A DNA stretch of 64,000 nucleotides from Amphirosellinia nigrospora. Its lineage: Eukaryota > Ascomycota > Sordariomycetes > Xylariales > Xylariaceae. The position numbers were made by a program, and so were the translations under genes. The DNA lies in the NCBI GenBank assembly GCA_004123355.1, contig SCHM01000002.1, positions 6,669,569 through 6,733,568 of the forward strand, given 5' to 3'. This document shows positions 1 through 12,800 of this stretch, piece by piece (the stretch's first letter is position 1; each line of letters starts with the position of its first letter). The notes beneath the pieces are model-generated. The model saw nothing but the letters and a program-made list of their open reading frames with translations, did not search any database and was not told where the DNA came from.

Positions 1-20
1 AATGTTAATCTGTGTCGTAG

Positions 21-1160
21 AGGATTTCAGTAATTATTGGACAGCCAATCTCTACTTCCGTGCTCGAAACGGCACTCTCAAAAGGGTCCCACAGGTATCA
101 TCACCCTAAACCCCAACATGCTTATCAGCAACGTCTGATTCTGGGCAGATGGTAAACATGGGACTTAAGGCCGATGGTGGGATAACCGTGTACTACATCC
201 CGCCATATGACGGGAAGTCCACCGTCACAGCGTTCAAGCCCGTAAGTATTGTTTTTCTGGTCATACAATCTAGCATCGTTCCCTTCAACTTCTATTTATC
301 AGGAACTTGATCCCTAAGGCAAACACCACCCATTCTCGAGATCAAATCAGAGATGGCTAACACGCCGACTCGGGTGCGACCAGGGATTCCGCATGCTCGT
401 AGGCGACCCAATGCTGCGCTCGGGCGAAAACCAGCAACGACAGATATGCCACAGGTGCTTCACGACAGTAAACCAGGTACCCTTTGGCGGCGCGCCATGC
501 GCGGGCCCCATGGACACGGCGGCGCTGCCGGAAGACTTCTGCCAGGGCGGGATCCGCACGACCATCACCTTCCCGACCTGCTGGGACGGGGTAAACGTCG
601 ACTCGCCCGACCACAAGAGCCACGTCACGTACCCGGCGAACGGCACCTTCGAATCCCTGGCGCCCTGCCCCGCTAGTCATCCTGTCCGCCTGCCTCAGCT
701 CATGTATGAGATCTTGTGGGATACGCGCGGGTTTAACTCCAGGGATCTCTGGCCTGAGGACGGGTCTCAGCCTTTCGTGTATTCTATGGGCGACGGGTAA
801 CTACCCCTATTCCACTCATCCTTCTAAATAATTTCCAAACGAATAGTTATCTTCTCGCTAAATCGGATTAAGAACTAACTATATCGTCTCTCGTTTTTAG
901 CACGGGGTATGGGCAGGTAAGATGACTGACAATGCTCATCAAAGACCAAGGGGACAGACAGGTATTAACGTACGGACACCAGCACGGAGATTACTTATTC
1001 GGGTGGAAAGACGATGCCCTGCAGCGCGCCCTCGACGCACGATGTAGCAACGACCACTGTTCCGAGCTCGAGTCCCAGACGGCGGACGCCGCTATGAACT
1101 GTACACTCAAGCAGACGGTTTCGGAGGACATTGAAGGATGTAAGCAACCTTCCCATATAC
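21..1160 (+). CDS. DUF1996 domain secreted protein, 5' partial
   Basis: The 3' part of a gene that enters from the left edge. Translated blocks match the fungal DUF1996 family: [16 protein letters not shown] in exon 21-94, a [18 protein letters not shown] block in 149-240, [13 protein letters not shown] and QICHRCF followed by FCPGGIRTT-like and [12 protein letters not shown] blocks in 384-796, and [18 protein letters not shown] after 983. Inferred introns are 95-148, 241-383, 797-900 and 917-982, all GT..AG and keeping frame. Members are usually secreted fungal proteins of unknown biochemical role, often with a WSC or other C-terminal extension. The signal peptide and start lie outside the window. 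The 3' end is uncertain: after SEDIEG (about 1135) a GTAAGC donor suggests one more short exon, which I could not place with confidence. The identity is secure; the last exon is not. Confidence 0.85.
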
Positions 1161-1199
1161 CAGATCGAGTTTCGTGAAGGGGTTATGTTTTGCCTTTCA

Positions 1200-1736
1200 T
1201 ACTATCCAGCGCACAGTATGCTGACGCAAATATACGTGGATAGGGATGACGAGGCTCCCGGGCGATTGGAATATCACTTATAGCTAAGCTTATGGAACAT
1301 CGCCCTAGATGGCTTACTGCGGAAGAAGATTTGGCATTATCGTGTATTAGGACGTAGTGTCGACTCGAACTCCTTTGTTATTTACCACCTATTTATGTTA
1401 GTCACCCTAAATGCGAAAATTCCGGGGGAGCTACGTGCCCGCCGTGTCACCCAAGATTACCTGCGAATCTACGGCGACGTGAAGCGAGATATAATTGTCA
1501 GATCAACTATCTCATTTCAGCTCTCAAGAGGCGCTCTAAGCTCTACACGAAGGATGTCAAAGTAATATTTCATTTCGGCAATCAATGCACCCTAGCATCA
1601 AACGTATGATAGACATGAGGTTGCTGTGAGCTTCACGAGTAATTTTAGCCCACCAGCCTCATATGCATCCTAGCTTCTAATTAGAACCCATCATAAAACC
1701 AATTTTCTAAAAGATATTATCCCCTATCATCTAGCA
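1200..1736. other. Intergenic, possible DUF1996 3' exon
   Basis: About 540 bases between the DUF1996 gene and the helicase, which are convergent. A short open stretch from about 1310 could be a terminal DUF1996 exon, but it has no family similarity that I can see. Otherwise AT-rich sequence typical of 3' UTRs. Confidence 0.4.
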
Positions 1737-4700
1737 CTATGCATCTAAGCCATCGAACTCTATGAGTTTTGCCGCCATTCTTATGACCTCGTTATTTCGG
1801 ACGTCTATATGTGGGTTGTTGACCTTCATCGCGATAACGTTATCCACCATACCCCTAAGTCTTGATACCAAAACACCCAGTCGCGCCCAACCACGTAACC
1901 TACAACGTCCTAAAATTAGCAAGCCTTGGAAACAAAATCAGGGGGACAAAAATGAGATGACATACCGAAGCCAGCCATCAACTACTAATCCCCTCCCCAA
2001 TGTATCAAGCTCGATATCACCAGAAAATAGCAGCAGAGTAAATGCATTAAATGCTAAAGAGTCCAAACCATGTTAGCAAACTCTCATAATATCTAGGGGA
2101 GTTATCAAAAGAAATACATACGCGTTAGATCTCTGATAAAAATCTTGCTGGTAGAGATCATTGTGAAATATGATAAGAAAGCCGCATTTCCGGTAAATCC
2201 GTGATTATCAAAAGTCACACTGCTAGGGTGGATGAACACGCGCCCATTCTCATGAGTAAAATACTTGATAGTGCGAGCCTCGGGGTCTAGTTCTACGGCG
2301 CCTGATAGAGAGGCCGCGAATTTCTTGTCTGGAAACTGGATGCGCGCAATCTGGGGCGTGAAGGCCGAGGCCGTCAGCGCACGAAGCAGCAGCATAGGGA
2401 CTGCAGCGGCCTGGGGAGATTGAGGTGTAGTAGTGTCGACGATACCGATTTCCGTAAGCGCTGAGTAGTATTGGGTCCGTGTGGTAGATATATCTGATAG
2501 TGTTTGATACGAGAGGAAGTTCTCGTCACAGAAATTTCGTAGTTGTCGTTGTGGCATGCCTTGGTCAATCATGACACTCCATTCCTGGTATGCTCGTAAA
2601 TCTGTGAGTAAATCACCATCCCCTCTGGCGAAGCGTAGGCGCGCTTCTTTGGCTAAATCGCGTTTCTCCGGTGGCGAGAAGACGGACTCTTCGTACTTAG
2701 AATTGCAGCGATTGTAATGCTCTCATCGAGGCAGCCGAATATCGCACCATATACCATAAGCTTACCACAGCGGAGATCGGCTGGGATCATCGCGAGTTGC
2801 TGGCCGAGCGCTGTCAACTCATCCCCGTCAAGGGCGCCCATCCGCTGCAGCATCTTAACGGCGGTTTCTACTGCTGTAATAGCTGGTGGTGTAGGCGTTC
2901 GACCTAAGAAGCTACTGATATCTTTTATGCCCATGGCCCGAACAGATAGGCAGAGCTGCTCGAGAGGCACACGGCGAATTTCAGGCTCTGGGCGTTCCGC
3001 CATCCGCTCCTCAAGATTCTTCGTGTAGAGCTTATAGCACTGACCCGCCTGCACACGACCAGCACGGCCTCGTCGTTGTTTGCACGCAGCTCGTGATGCC
3101 CAGGTTTCTTCGAGCTTACGCATATTGTTCTGCGGGTCGAAACTGGTTTCTTTGACTCTTCCAGCATCGATCACGGCGACGATGTCATCAATTGTAATGG
3201 AGGTTTCGGCAACATTAGTCGCAACGACCACTTTCCGCTTCCCATGGGGCGGGCTTGCGAATACTCTTCGCTGTTCCCGCGTATCTAGAGACGCATGAAG
3301 GGGTAAGACATGGAGCGATGAAACAGCCTTCAACTGGTTGACAGTCCTATTAATCTCAGCGACCCCGGGTAGGAATATGAGGATGCCGCCCTTCTTATTG
3401 CTATAATGCAAGTCGTCGTCAATGGCTTTAGCTGTCTCAACTAGTAAGGAGTAGTTGATACGAGAACCTAGTTTCTGTATAACCTTATTGATTGGGTCTT
3501 GAGAGTCGCCGTCAACGAGCCCTTCATCACGAGCATGGCTGTCGTGGTATCTATCATTATCAACTGTGAAGTTTGTCATCCTGATGATTTCATCGAGGTA
3601 GTAGTCTTCTACGGGAAATGTCCTGCCGGCGATTTCAACAAGCCCGACTTGCAGCCCTTCTGAAGTAAAGTAACTTTTGAAGGCCGCAGCATCAAGTGTA
3701 GCGCTCATTAGTACTAGCTTTAGATCCCTCCTTTGTTTCAGCACGTCTCGGATGATGCTTAAAAGAAAGTCAGTATCTAAACTGCGTTCGTGAACTTCGT
3801 CGATTACGATATGGCTGACGTCGGCTAAAGATGCTTCAACATCCTGTATTTGCCCCCCTGAAGTTTGCAACCGCCGTAACAATACACCAGTGGTCACAAA
3901 CGTGATTTTGGTTTGCGCGCTTGTCTTGTTCTCTCCGCGAATCGTGTAACCCACTTCTTTGCCAACTTGTGAGCACCGTTCCTCACTAACTCTGTCTGCA
4001 AGGCCAAGAGCAGAGATACGGCGGGGTTGTGTGCATATAATATTGGTGGCGTTGCCAAGCCCCTTGCTATACAGGTCGTCAAGGATAAATTGAACCGACT
4101 GAGTGGACTTGCCGGAACCTGTCTCTCCTGCAATAATTGTGACTTGGGATTGCAGAACGGTGTCGACCACTTGGTCTCTAACTTGCCAAGCGGGTAGCTT
4201 CTGACGTTGGCGAAGCATCTCCTTCAACGCTGGGTTGTCCTGTCGTTTCTGCCATTCGTCTTTACTGCGCGCATCGGTGCCTCGAGGTAAAGGTCTTGGA
4301 TGTCGAGATTGGCGTTGCCTTGCTGGGTGCGTATTGCGTACTTCCGCCGCGGCGGACGCCACAGCCGATATATCTCGAAGCTTGCCAGGCTTCTCAATGA
4401 TATCATTGATGTTCTGCTGTATCCAATCGATAGCGAAGTACAGCTTCATAGGCTCCTCGCTCAAGGTTTCAGCAAGGAACTTAAGGGTTCTCTTTACCAC
4501 GCTAAGCTTGATGTAAGAAGGAAGATCAGCAATTATAGATACAATAACTTCAGACGGGTATCGAGAACACCTGCGAAACTGGGCAAATGACTCAATATCC
4601 TTCTTCGGTCCGTTTCTAACAGACTCGATGCGGATTTGGCAGACGTCTTCAGATACTCGCTTGAAGTGGTCCCGAATACTGAGCCCAGACTTTCCATCTC

Positions 4701-6087
4701 GTCAGCCCAACATTCCTGAGGGGTACCAAAGAAGAGAGGTTCCTCGCTGGCCCCCTTGGGCGGCGTTAAACCACTACCACTGGACAACAAAAACTCCTGC
4801 AATGCCTCAGCTGTCCGTCCTTCATCCTGACCATGTTCTTCATAGAGCTTCTTGCAGAGCTCTACCGAGTACCCAGATTGTGACAATCTCTTGATTGCTG
4901 CTTCTCGTTTCAAATCTGAAATTGCGGCAACCGAGACGCCAGCCGCGTAGCTTTCGGGTAAGGCCCATCTGGGCAAGTCATCTTCGGGAACATGGACTAA
5001 TAGCCATTCAAGGGTTTCCTCGCGGTCCTTACACTCATCTACAGCTTCTTTCACGTGGCTCTGGCGGAACCCAGAACTAGTAAACTCCTTCACGATAGCC
5101 TCCTTTTGGGATCCTGGTATATGAACACTATAGGGATTCCAAATGACTTCCCTTCGGACCAGATCCTCGAGTTGAGATCGCGTCTTTCGGCCCATTTCGA
5201 TCTTGGGGACGGTAGTCCACCCTTTCATGGGGTTCGCACCGCCTTTAGAACTTGAGGCAGATGCTGCGTTGCTCCGTAGAACAAGGCCGGCTGCGCCGGG
5301 CATATTCTTCGCTTTCGCCTCAATGGCTTCCTTCTCTTTCCTCTTTTTTTCGGCAGCGGCTTTCTCATCCTCGCGCTGCTTCAACGCGACAAACGGGTCA
5401 GCATCATACATCCACCCATTTTTGTTCTTAACGTCTTCTACTTTGATAGCTTCGAATTGCTTCCACAGTGCCCTATAATCCGGTGGTAGTGTGGTATGAA
5501 TGTTCTTCATGCTACAAACCCGAAACAGTGCATATGTAGCGGCAGCATGTCTGGCCTCCAACGCGGTCTCCCGCGTGACCAGATGCTTGTAATCTGGATG
5601 TATCTTGAATGGTGGGACCTTGGTCACTTCCTGTGTCTTGGGGTTCTTGGCACTGAGCTGAACAAAGTACGAGAAGCCTTGCGAACCCTTCATCTAGATA
5701 GCAGCCTCATATTAACTCTAGGTACATATAGAATATAGTGATGACGACATCACTTACGGGCTGATAATCTGGCCTGTCCCATTTCTGCCTTTGACAGTGT
5801 TCGGAAAGGAGGTTGACGGGTAGCTTTCCTGTCCAGCTGGATCCTCCGATGATTTGCTTCACGGTTGGTTTTGGCGGACCTATTGGCATCTGCTCATTAT
5901 CCGCTGCTTTCCCAGATGCCGATGCTTGACCGCCTTTCTTCGGTTTTATCTCTTTTGTAGAGTTCGTAAAAACTATAAAGTCATCCTCCGGAGGGGGTTT
6001 ATGACTCGTTTTCGCAGGCTTCCTGGAGGAACTTGCTGCGGCCTGCGGCTGAGGAGCCGTGGCCTTTTGTTTCCCTTTTTTGACCAT
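1737..6087 (-). CDS. DExH-box ATP-dependent RNA helicase (YLR419W/DHX57-like)
   Basis: About 1384 aa, built from exons 5758-6087, 2122-5693, 1966-2053 and 1737-1899 (introns 64, 68 and 66 bp). The N-terminus is basic and Lys-rich, starting MVKKGKQKATA. It is followed by a dsRBD-like block (IHPDYKHLVTRETALEARHA), two UBA-like helices, and an RWD-like segment (EMESLGSVFG). The helicase core has motif I GETGSGKST, motif II DEVHERS, motif III SATLD and motif VI QRRGRAGR, then the HA2/OB-fold tail (MIDQGMPQRQLRNFCDE; LVVDGWLR; GWARLGVLVSRLRGMVDN). This order fits the fungal DHX57/DHX29-like group, which acts on RNA in ribosome biogenesis or translation; the exact role is inferred. Two frame breaks occur, at CCC 4671-4673 and near 2681-2690; each is repaired by one added base and the family sequence continues on both sides, so they are probably consensus errors. 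Confidence 0.93.
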
Positions 6088-6554
6088 ATTGATGAGCCAT
6101 GAGTGCACGTATACTTTGTGAGCGGTCTCAACACGGTAATAAAGAGGCGATTGCCTGAAGATATAAGTTGATGATAGCCGTTGAGAAAAGTGGCGCTAGT
6201 GTGCAGGGGAATTTTTGGCAGGGCAAGTAAGATACAGTACAAGTCCTGTGCAGGTACTTAAGATTACCTACTTAAGTACCCTAAGTACCTACTACCTGGG
6301 TGGCTCCACTCCTGAAGTACATCATCGCGGGGTCCAGAGCAGTCGTGTTGGCTTAGACAAACAAGCCACACTACCTATTTACTTTATGAAGTGGTTTTAA
6401 CCAACATGGATATCGGAACTTCATAGATTACAACTGTCCTAATGTGATCGATAAACCTCACCCTCTTCTACGCGCATCAGGCTAGTGATATACTGGTTTT
6501 CACTTCGATCCTGGCAGAGGAATAGCCGCGTGAACTCGCCGACGAAATTAGGTA
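6088..6554. promoter_or_regulatory. Divergent promoter, helicase / aprataxin
   Basis: About 470 bases shared by two divergently transcribed genes. At 6250-6300 there is a run of overlapping TACCTA/TAAGTACC motifs in both orientations, a type that recurs in other gene-free stretches of this window. No TATA box or known operator can be assigned. Confidence 0.4.
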
Positions 6555-7533
6555 ATGACGGTAACAGAATCAGATCCGGAAGATGCCATCACCAAGGAAG
6601 AGATCACAGGGGCTGCGATAGCACCTGAATCGAGCTCTGCAGGAGTCAGCCAGGGAACCAAACGCAGCGCATGTGAGCAGCCAACATATTACCTAGCGAA
6701 AAGACATCTCGCCTAGTGACTTACTTTCACGGTCATACATTAGCCCCATGGCACGCACGGCATGATGCTAACGATGGCCTCAAGTCGCAGAGCTCATGGC
6801 TCCGAAGCCCAAGAAAACCGGCGCCCCCGACTCTAGCCTCAACACGAAGCGCATTAACGGGTGGCTTCAAGTCACGCAACGGGCTCGGCGCATACACTGC
6901 GGACCCGGCATCATTTCCAGCACGCCGCGTCATCTACCACAACGAGTCCTTCGTTGCCATCAACGACCTCTATCCGAAGTCGACTGTGCACACGCTCCTA
7001 CTGCCACGCTCACCCCGGAGCAGTCTGCACCCCTTCGATGCCTTCGAGGACCCCGAGTTCCTCGCCTCTGTACAAGCGGAGACGGCGCGACTGAAGGGTC
7101 TCGTAGCGAAGGAGCTACAGCGGCATTATGGGCGGTTCAGCGCCCAGGAGAAGCAGCGCGAGGCCGTCTTGAACGGAGACGTAGAGTGGGATGACGAGGC
7201 ACCGCTACCGGCTGGCCGCGACTGGGAGAAGGAGCTGCTCGTCGGGTGCACGCACACCCCTCCATGAACGACTTGCATATACATATTCTGTCGCGTGACA
7301 TGATATCCGAGTGTATGCGCCACCGCAAACACTACCAATCCTTCAACACGCCGTTCCTCATTGACGTTGCCGACTTTCCGTTGGCAGCCGATGACCCTCG
7401 ACGGCATCCCGGGCGGGCTGGCTTTCTGAATAGCGACATGCGGTGCTGGCGCTGCGGGAAGAACTTCGGAAACCAGTTTAAAAAGCTCAAGGACCATCTC
7501 GCTGGGGAGTTGGAGGAGTGGAAGAAGCAATGA
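6555..7533 (+). CDS. hnt3: Aprataxin-like HIT-domain DNA repair protein (Hnt3)
   Basis: About 288 aa in two exons, 6555-6672 and 6785-7533. The junction makes a KRSAFAELMAPKPKK block, matching the NAF-ELM-PKPKK motif before the HIT domain in fungal aprataxins. The HIT domain follows (RVIYHNESFVAINDLYPKS, TVHTLLLPRSPR, DLHIHILSRDM with the catalytic His motif), then a C-terminal zinc finger (CWRCGKNF and a following KLKDHL). Aprataxin removes adenylate groups from 5' DNA ends left by failed ligation, in the nucleus. The intron ends in AAG rather than the nearby CAG, because only AAG keeps frame and gives the conserved Phe; a GCTAAC branch site sits just upstream. Two frame breaks lie near 6858-6868 (one extra base or two missing) and at GGG 7244-7246 (one missing base). 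Both flanks are conserved, so these are likely sequence errors. Confidence 0.92.
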
Positions 7534-8218
7534 AAGAAGAGCAAGACAAGACTCTACCCGATTCACTAATTGATGGAGTAACAAAAGATATATACTATAT
7601 CGGACGCGCCAACCCCGAAATCAAGTCTAGAGGATGAGTCCAAAAGCCCTCCTTAAATTAGGCAATCCTAGGACTAACATGATGCTACGCGACGCGCCGC
7701 GCCGGGCTGCGGGGCTTGATGCAGGGATTTAGTTAAAGTACCCGACGGGTGCGAAGCGCAGATACCTTGTACTATAGAAACAACAAGATTCTCGGTATAC
7801 CGCTTAGACACTTAGACATGTACAGGTTTGCAGTCTCCAGAGCACAGACATCTGATTATCAGAGGCAAAATGTGAAACAGGAACTGGCGGTTTACTCATC
7901 AGATATACACGCAATCCTATGAGAACTCAACTAACTCCACCTCTCCTTCATTAAAACTTGATTAAGCATTTTTTTACAAGCCCAGCATACCGCAGCAGTC
8001 CACCTTCGCGATGTTAAAGGCCCTTGCGAAATAGCCCGTCTTTCACAACCCTAGCCGGTGTGTCATCACATTTTCCCAACGCCACTAATCCTCCGAAAGG
8101 CAGTTGCTAGACTTGCCAAGCCAGGCAATCTGGCCATCGTATTGTTGTTCTAATCCTACGGACGACGCCTCGGTTAGTAAAGGTAAAAATAGGCAAGATG
8201 GATTGAGTCCGTCTGCGC
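7534..8218. other. Intergenic, convergent 3' ends
   Basis: About 690 bases between two converging genes. No open frame with family similarity. Holds the 3' UTRs of the aprataxin and AT-hook genes. Confidence 0.5.
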
Positions 8219-8817
8219 TTATAGGAATATGGGGAGTACTACCTCCTCTGGACTGAGGCCCAATTCCTCCTCGTTGGGGCTATCATCATCGGCAGCATCG
8301 TCCTCCATCGCGACATCTGCATCAGCAGCGGCATCTGTAGCCAAGAAAGCGGCGCGTTAGTTCATATTAGTCAACGTAGAAATATGACGTCCAAGCGTAC
8401 CATCATCTTCTGCATCGACATCGACATCTTGCTCCTCTTCAGGCTCCTCGGCAGCGTCGCTCTTCCGTGACTTGCGTCCCTTAGTAGCAGAACCCTTCGC
8501 CTTTGACTTAGCCGACGAGGCTTTGGGAGTAGCTGGCTTGCTAGGGGTAGTAGCGACGGCAGCCGCCTTGGCAGGTCTGCCACGACGTCCAGGACCAGAT
8601 CTGGCTGCGGGCTTCTTGGCGACAGCCTTCTTGACACCACCACCAGTTCCAGGAGGACGGCCGCGTGGGCGGCCGAGGGTTCCTTCTTGGGCTGAGCTGC
8701 CACGCCGTTCTTGGGAGGTCTGCCGCGTCCACGCTTCACCGGAGCTTCAGACGCGTCAGCAGCCTTGGAAGGCGTGCCGTTCTCCTTGGTTGCGCGTGCA
8801 GGTCTTGTTGGCGCCAT
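8219..8817 (-). CDS. AT-hook DNA-binding protein (HMGA-like)
   Basis: About 177 aa, exons 8401-8817 and 8219-8334 with a 66 bp intron. It starts MAPTRPARATKENGTPSKA and has three AT-hooks: KRGRGRPPK, then GRPRGRPPG and RRGRPAKA. A Ser/Lys/Ala-rich linker leads into an acidic Asp/Glu-rich tail, the usual order in HMGA-type chromatin proteins. AT-hooks bind the minor groove of AT-rich DNA, so this is probably a nuclear architectural factor. One frame break at GGG 8677-8679 (plus strand) lies between the first and second AT-hook; one added base restores both later hooks. The end is slightly uncertain: either read through to TAA at 8219 or splice at a GTAGTACT donor to a nearby GAT TAG. The precise target is not known. 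Confidence 0.82.
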
Positions 8818-9830
8818 GGTGCGATAGTGAAGTTGGTGGCTGAGGTTGGAGGGAATAAAAAATCGAGAAAAACGTGAAAAATTATCTACAAGGCAATTGA
8901 GGATAAATTGAATGCGGGCGAAAATGAGAGAATTGGTGGTCGGTGGATGCGACGGGTGTTTTGGGCGGAAGAAGTAGGAGAAGAGTACGAGATTCAAGCG
9001 TGGTGGGAGCGAGGTGCCATATGTTTGTTCACTACCTACCAGTTCATAGCTTGGGTGCACGCGTCGGCAGCCCACGCGAGCGCGCACCGTGTCTCTAATG
9101 CCTGCCTAGGTACCTGGTCAGACGCCCCAATATTCAGCATTACCGTGCATTTATCATATTTATACTGTGGTGTCTGCAGTACATAGGTACCCTGGCAGTT
9201 GCGGCCCATTACCCAAAGTACATGATTAATAAATTACCTAACCTATTGTAGATAATCAAGTACAAAGCATACGATGTAGGTACTATATTGACTATATTGA
9301 AAGCTGTAAATTTACTATTCCAAACTGTTCTCCAAACTGTTTAGAACCTTCATGTGACAGAACGCCACAAGGCGTTCCAATTTGGGCGACTTTGGGAGGC
9401 TGTAATCAGATCCTCCTCTATATCTATCGCATCATTCATCCTGACCTTCGATATATATGATTTGTCTCTTTGAAGATTTGGCGACCACTCGGGGCCGACC
9501 ACTTGCCCCTACCATATTCGCCGCTAGTATCAATGCTGGAGTCGTTAGAGGTGTTGGAGACTGCAACACTCGGGGGTCAGTTTTCATCATTTAAAGCCTT
9601 TGTTCAAAAGAAATGATACATGCCAAAAGTTGCCAAAACAAGAAGAAAATCGTTCCAAGAATTGCTCACAAAGTGGATTATCAAAATCGCCAATATCCAA
9701 GGACCCTGATAGCAACTGCGCTTTCCTTGCCTCCTGCCATCCCATTGCTAGTTGAGCCCTGAACCCAGCGTTCTGAGCCTTCCTCTGTCTATATTTAAGG
9801 TTAGTATTATAGTCTCAAGAATCCGATCTC
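8818..9830. promoter_or_regulatory. Upstream region of the AT-hook gene
   Basis: About 1 kb. The first 100 bases hold the probable 5' UTR. At 9100-9270 there are several GGTACC, CCTAGG and TACCTA-type motifs. No coding frame with recognisable similarity. Confidence 0.35.
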
Positions 9831-12800
9831 CTACCCAAAACTCTTCAATAAGGGGTCAGCATACGTCTGAGTATCAAACGATGACCACTCTATATAGAGT
9901 TGGTCAGCATCGGTTTCGTCCAGTCCATAATCCATGTCAGGGCTATTGCCGAACTCCATATCCACCATTCTATTTGCCAAGTCCTCGTCTTCGTCTTCCT
10001 CGTCTTGTTGTTGTAGGGCTCGCTTGATGAAGGCATCGTCGGCCTTGTCGTAAGGGTCCATCCGTGTAATCTGGTAAATGGCACCCCCCTTTCTCACCAC
10101 TGCGGAAGCTGGCAGTTAGGAAGATATCAGGGAACATATGGGATGAAAAGGGTTAAGGTTCTTGTGGCTGAACATTCCTGGCATTCACTTACTTCTAACT
10201 TTTCGGCTTCTGGTGTTTCGGTCACCGCGACCGCCTCGGTTGCCCTGGTCACCTCGACCACCTCGATTGCCTCGACGGCCTCGACGGCCACTGTAACCAC
10301 CGCCGCCATCTCCGCCATCTCCGCCGCCTCCGCCGCCTCCACCGCCTCCGCCGCCTCCACCGCCTCCACCGCCTCCGCCGCCTCCGCCGCCCCCGCCACC
10401 TCGACCGCGTCCTCGACCTTGACCGCGTCCTCGACCTCGACCACCCTCCTCGACCACCCCCAGGACCCCTCCAGGGCCATCCCCAGGACCCCCTCCAGAG
10501 CCATCCTCAGAGCCCTCGGGTTCTTCGTCATCGCTTCGTTCCAGTATTAGCGTAGAAGACACATATAAGCTCAGAGAAGATGGATGTAAATGTAAGTGTC
10601 TCAACCAAGATCGGTCAAGTAAAGTTGAAAGGACAAAAGTACATACCTTAACTCCTCAAAGTTATACCTGCCAGAAAAAAAGGAGTTAGTAAATTTCCAG
10701 TCAAGCAAGGCATCAAAAAGGCCCCAGGACTATGCACAGGCCAGCGAATGAGAACGGATACAGACGAAGCCCGAATGGATTTGCGGTGAAGAAGAGCCTC
10801 ACCAGTTATCTGGTAGGGACGGTCCACCAGGTCCGCCAAGTCCACCGGGCCCATGAACCCACCGGGGCCGCCCGGGCCATCCTGTCCTCCCAAATTCCCT
10901 TTCGAACCGGGTTCGCTGTCCGCCGGGTCTCTGGGTCATTGGGGACCCTGGATGCATCATCTTATATGTGACACTAGAGTCAATAAAATCCATTCGTGGT
11001 GAATTGCTCAGGGTTTGAGGAGCTTGCAGGAGTCCCGCGGGGAGAATACGCCTATTAAGCAACTCGCATCTCTAAGATGTTGAAAGGGAAATAAAAGGCC
11101 CTAGTAGCTTACCTAGGTCCGGTATTTCATTCTTGCCCTTGATATCAGGACCGAAGTATTGTTCGACGAATGATAACTTATATTTTACAACAGGCATGCC
11201 CATGTTGGGAAAAGTGGCAATGTCCCCGTACTGAAAACCTTCACGACGACCAAGGGGAAGTCTGTTTACCTAAATCAACTCATGTTTAGTGACTTGCTTT
11301 GAGATGACCTGGTTATGTATTTTGACAAGGGTAATGGAAACCGATCAAACAATATTAGTTACGGTTCCAGCTTCTAACAGAACGGGATTGAAGGGGTCGG
11401 GAATGTTACCTTGGAGCCGCGAACGAGGGCATTTACGCCAGTAAGGGCAGATTTCAGACGAGTATGAGTAAGCTTTGAAAATCCTCCCTGGCTCTTTCTT
11501 TCGTCGACTAGCTTTTCTACCAAACCTACTACTGTCTCAAAAGCTACATCAATCTTTTTAAAAACCCTCCCAAGACGGATTGATAGTCGAATCTTTTGCC
11601 GTTGTTCTGTGAGGGAACAAGAGTTAAAAACTACCATCAAGAGCAAGATGTCGCGAAATCAAGGAAATAACACAGAAATACCAACTATCCAGTCTTTTGC
11701 TACACCCATTCTATCCCCGCGCCAGCGGTGATACACAATCAAGTATCCTATGAGCCAACGAAATATATGGGCAATGTTAGGGCGAGCGGGATCATTAGTA
11801 AAACCGCCTGTACGCTGATGCATGAGCCGCTGACCATATTGCTTTTCAGGTTAAGTACTAGAATATTTGGAAGAGTTACGTACGTATATCTCTCACTACT
11901 TCCAATTTGATGCCATATACTTCATTGAATACTGGCACCATCGTCGTCGAGAAACCGCGGTTCCCATACATAAACATTTTCGCTGTAATCTCGGCCAAAA
12001 TGGAGTCGTCGATTGGGTTCGCTTGATGTAACCAGAAAAGTGCTATAAGAGATTAGGAGTCAAAGGCTAATATCACTTGCAGCTAGAAATATATATATAT
12101 ATGTATAGGTACAAAATATTTCGGCGGCATGCTTGGGAATATGGCCTATACTTGATACAGTTTTGGCGGAATTAGAAAACCTCGGAGATACTGACTATCG
12201 GTAAACTTATACTCCTCCTCGCGGTCATAAAATGTACTGCGGATCATCATTCTCGAAGACTTTCTATACTCGACGAGAGCGCCTGCGTAGTAGTTCGCGT
12301 TAGTTCAAGAATGTCGGTCAGCTTGACTGTGAATGAATGCCAACTTTACGTACGCCACTGCCATGGTTTATTGCAATTAGCTCTCTGAACCTCCGACTGG
12401 TACTACCACCATCTATGTGTAGTAGTTGCGTGATCATAGAGATTAGGACAAGTTTTACTCACTCTTGCCTTTATCCAGAACTTTGCTAGCTCTATTACGC
12501 GCTCAACGAGCTCCTTCCTGGAATACTTCGAGAAACCGGGAGGACACCAGCCTTCCCCGAAAGCCTCCTGCAACGTGTTCCCAAGCCAGGAATATTCAAG
12601 TTTCGAGGCATTCTCGTTACACGGATCCGGCAACTCGAATTCGGTGACAACGTGCCGGAGCATTTTGATCACAATGTCATACTGCTTTATAAAATCGAAA
12701 GCGTGATGATTTCCCATTAGAGTGATAGCTCTCCCTGGCTTGTAGTCTCGGTCGATTACCCTGATACTGGTCAATGCGGTTTGGATTGCTGGTACGAGGT

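Noticed and set aside
353-680. Overlapping frames on both strands across the DUF1996 exon
   Set aside because: Shadows of the conserved exon; no family similarity.
7244-7246. Programmed ribosomal frameshifting in the aprataxin gene
   Set aside because: Breaks of the same kind occur in nearly every gene of the window, so a sequence error is far simpler.
10127-10550. Long Ala/Thr/Ser-rich and Val/Glu/Ala-rich frames over the GGN tract
   Set aside because: Any frame across a GC-rich trinucleotide repeat stays open; the Gly/RGG frame is the one that fits neighbouring exons.
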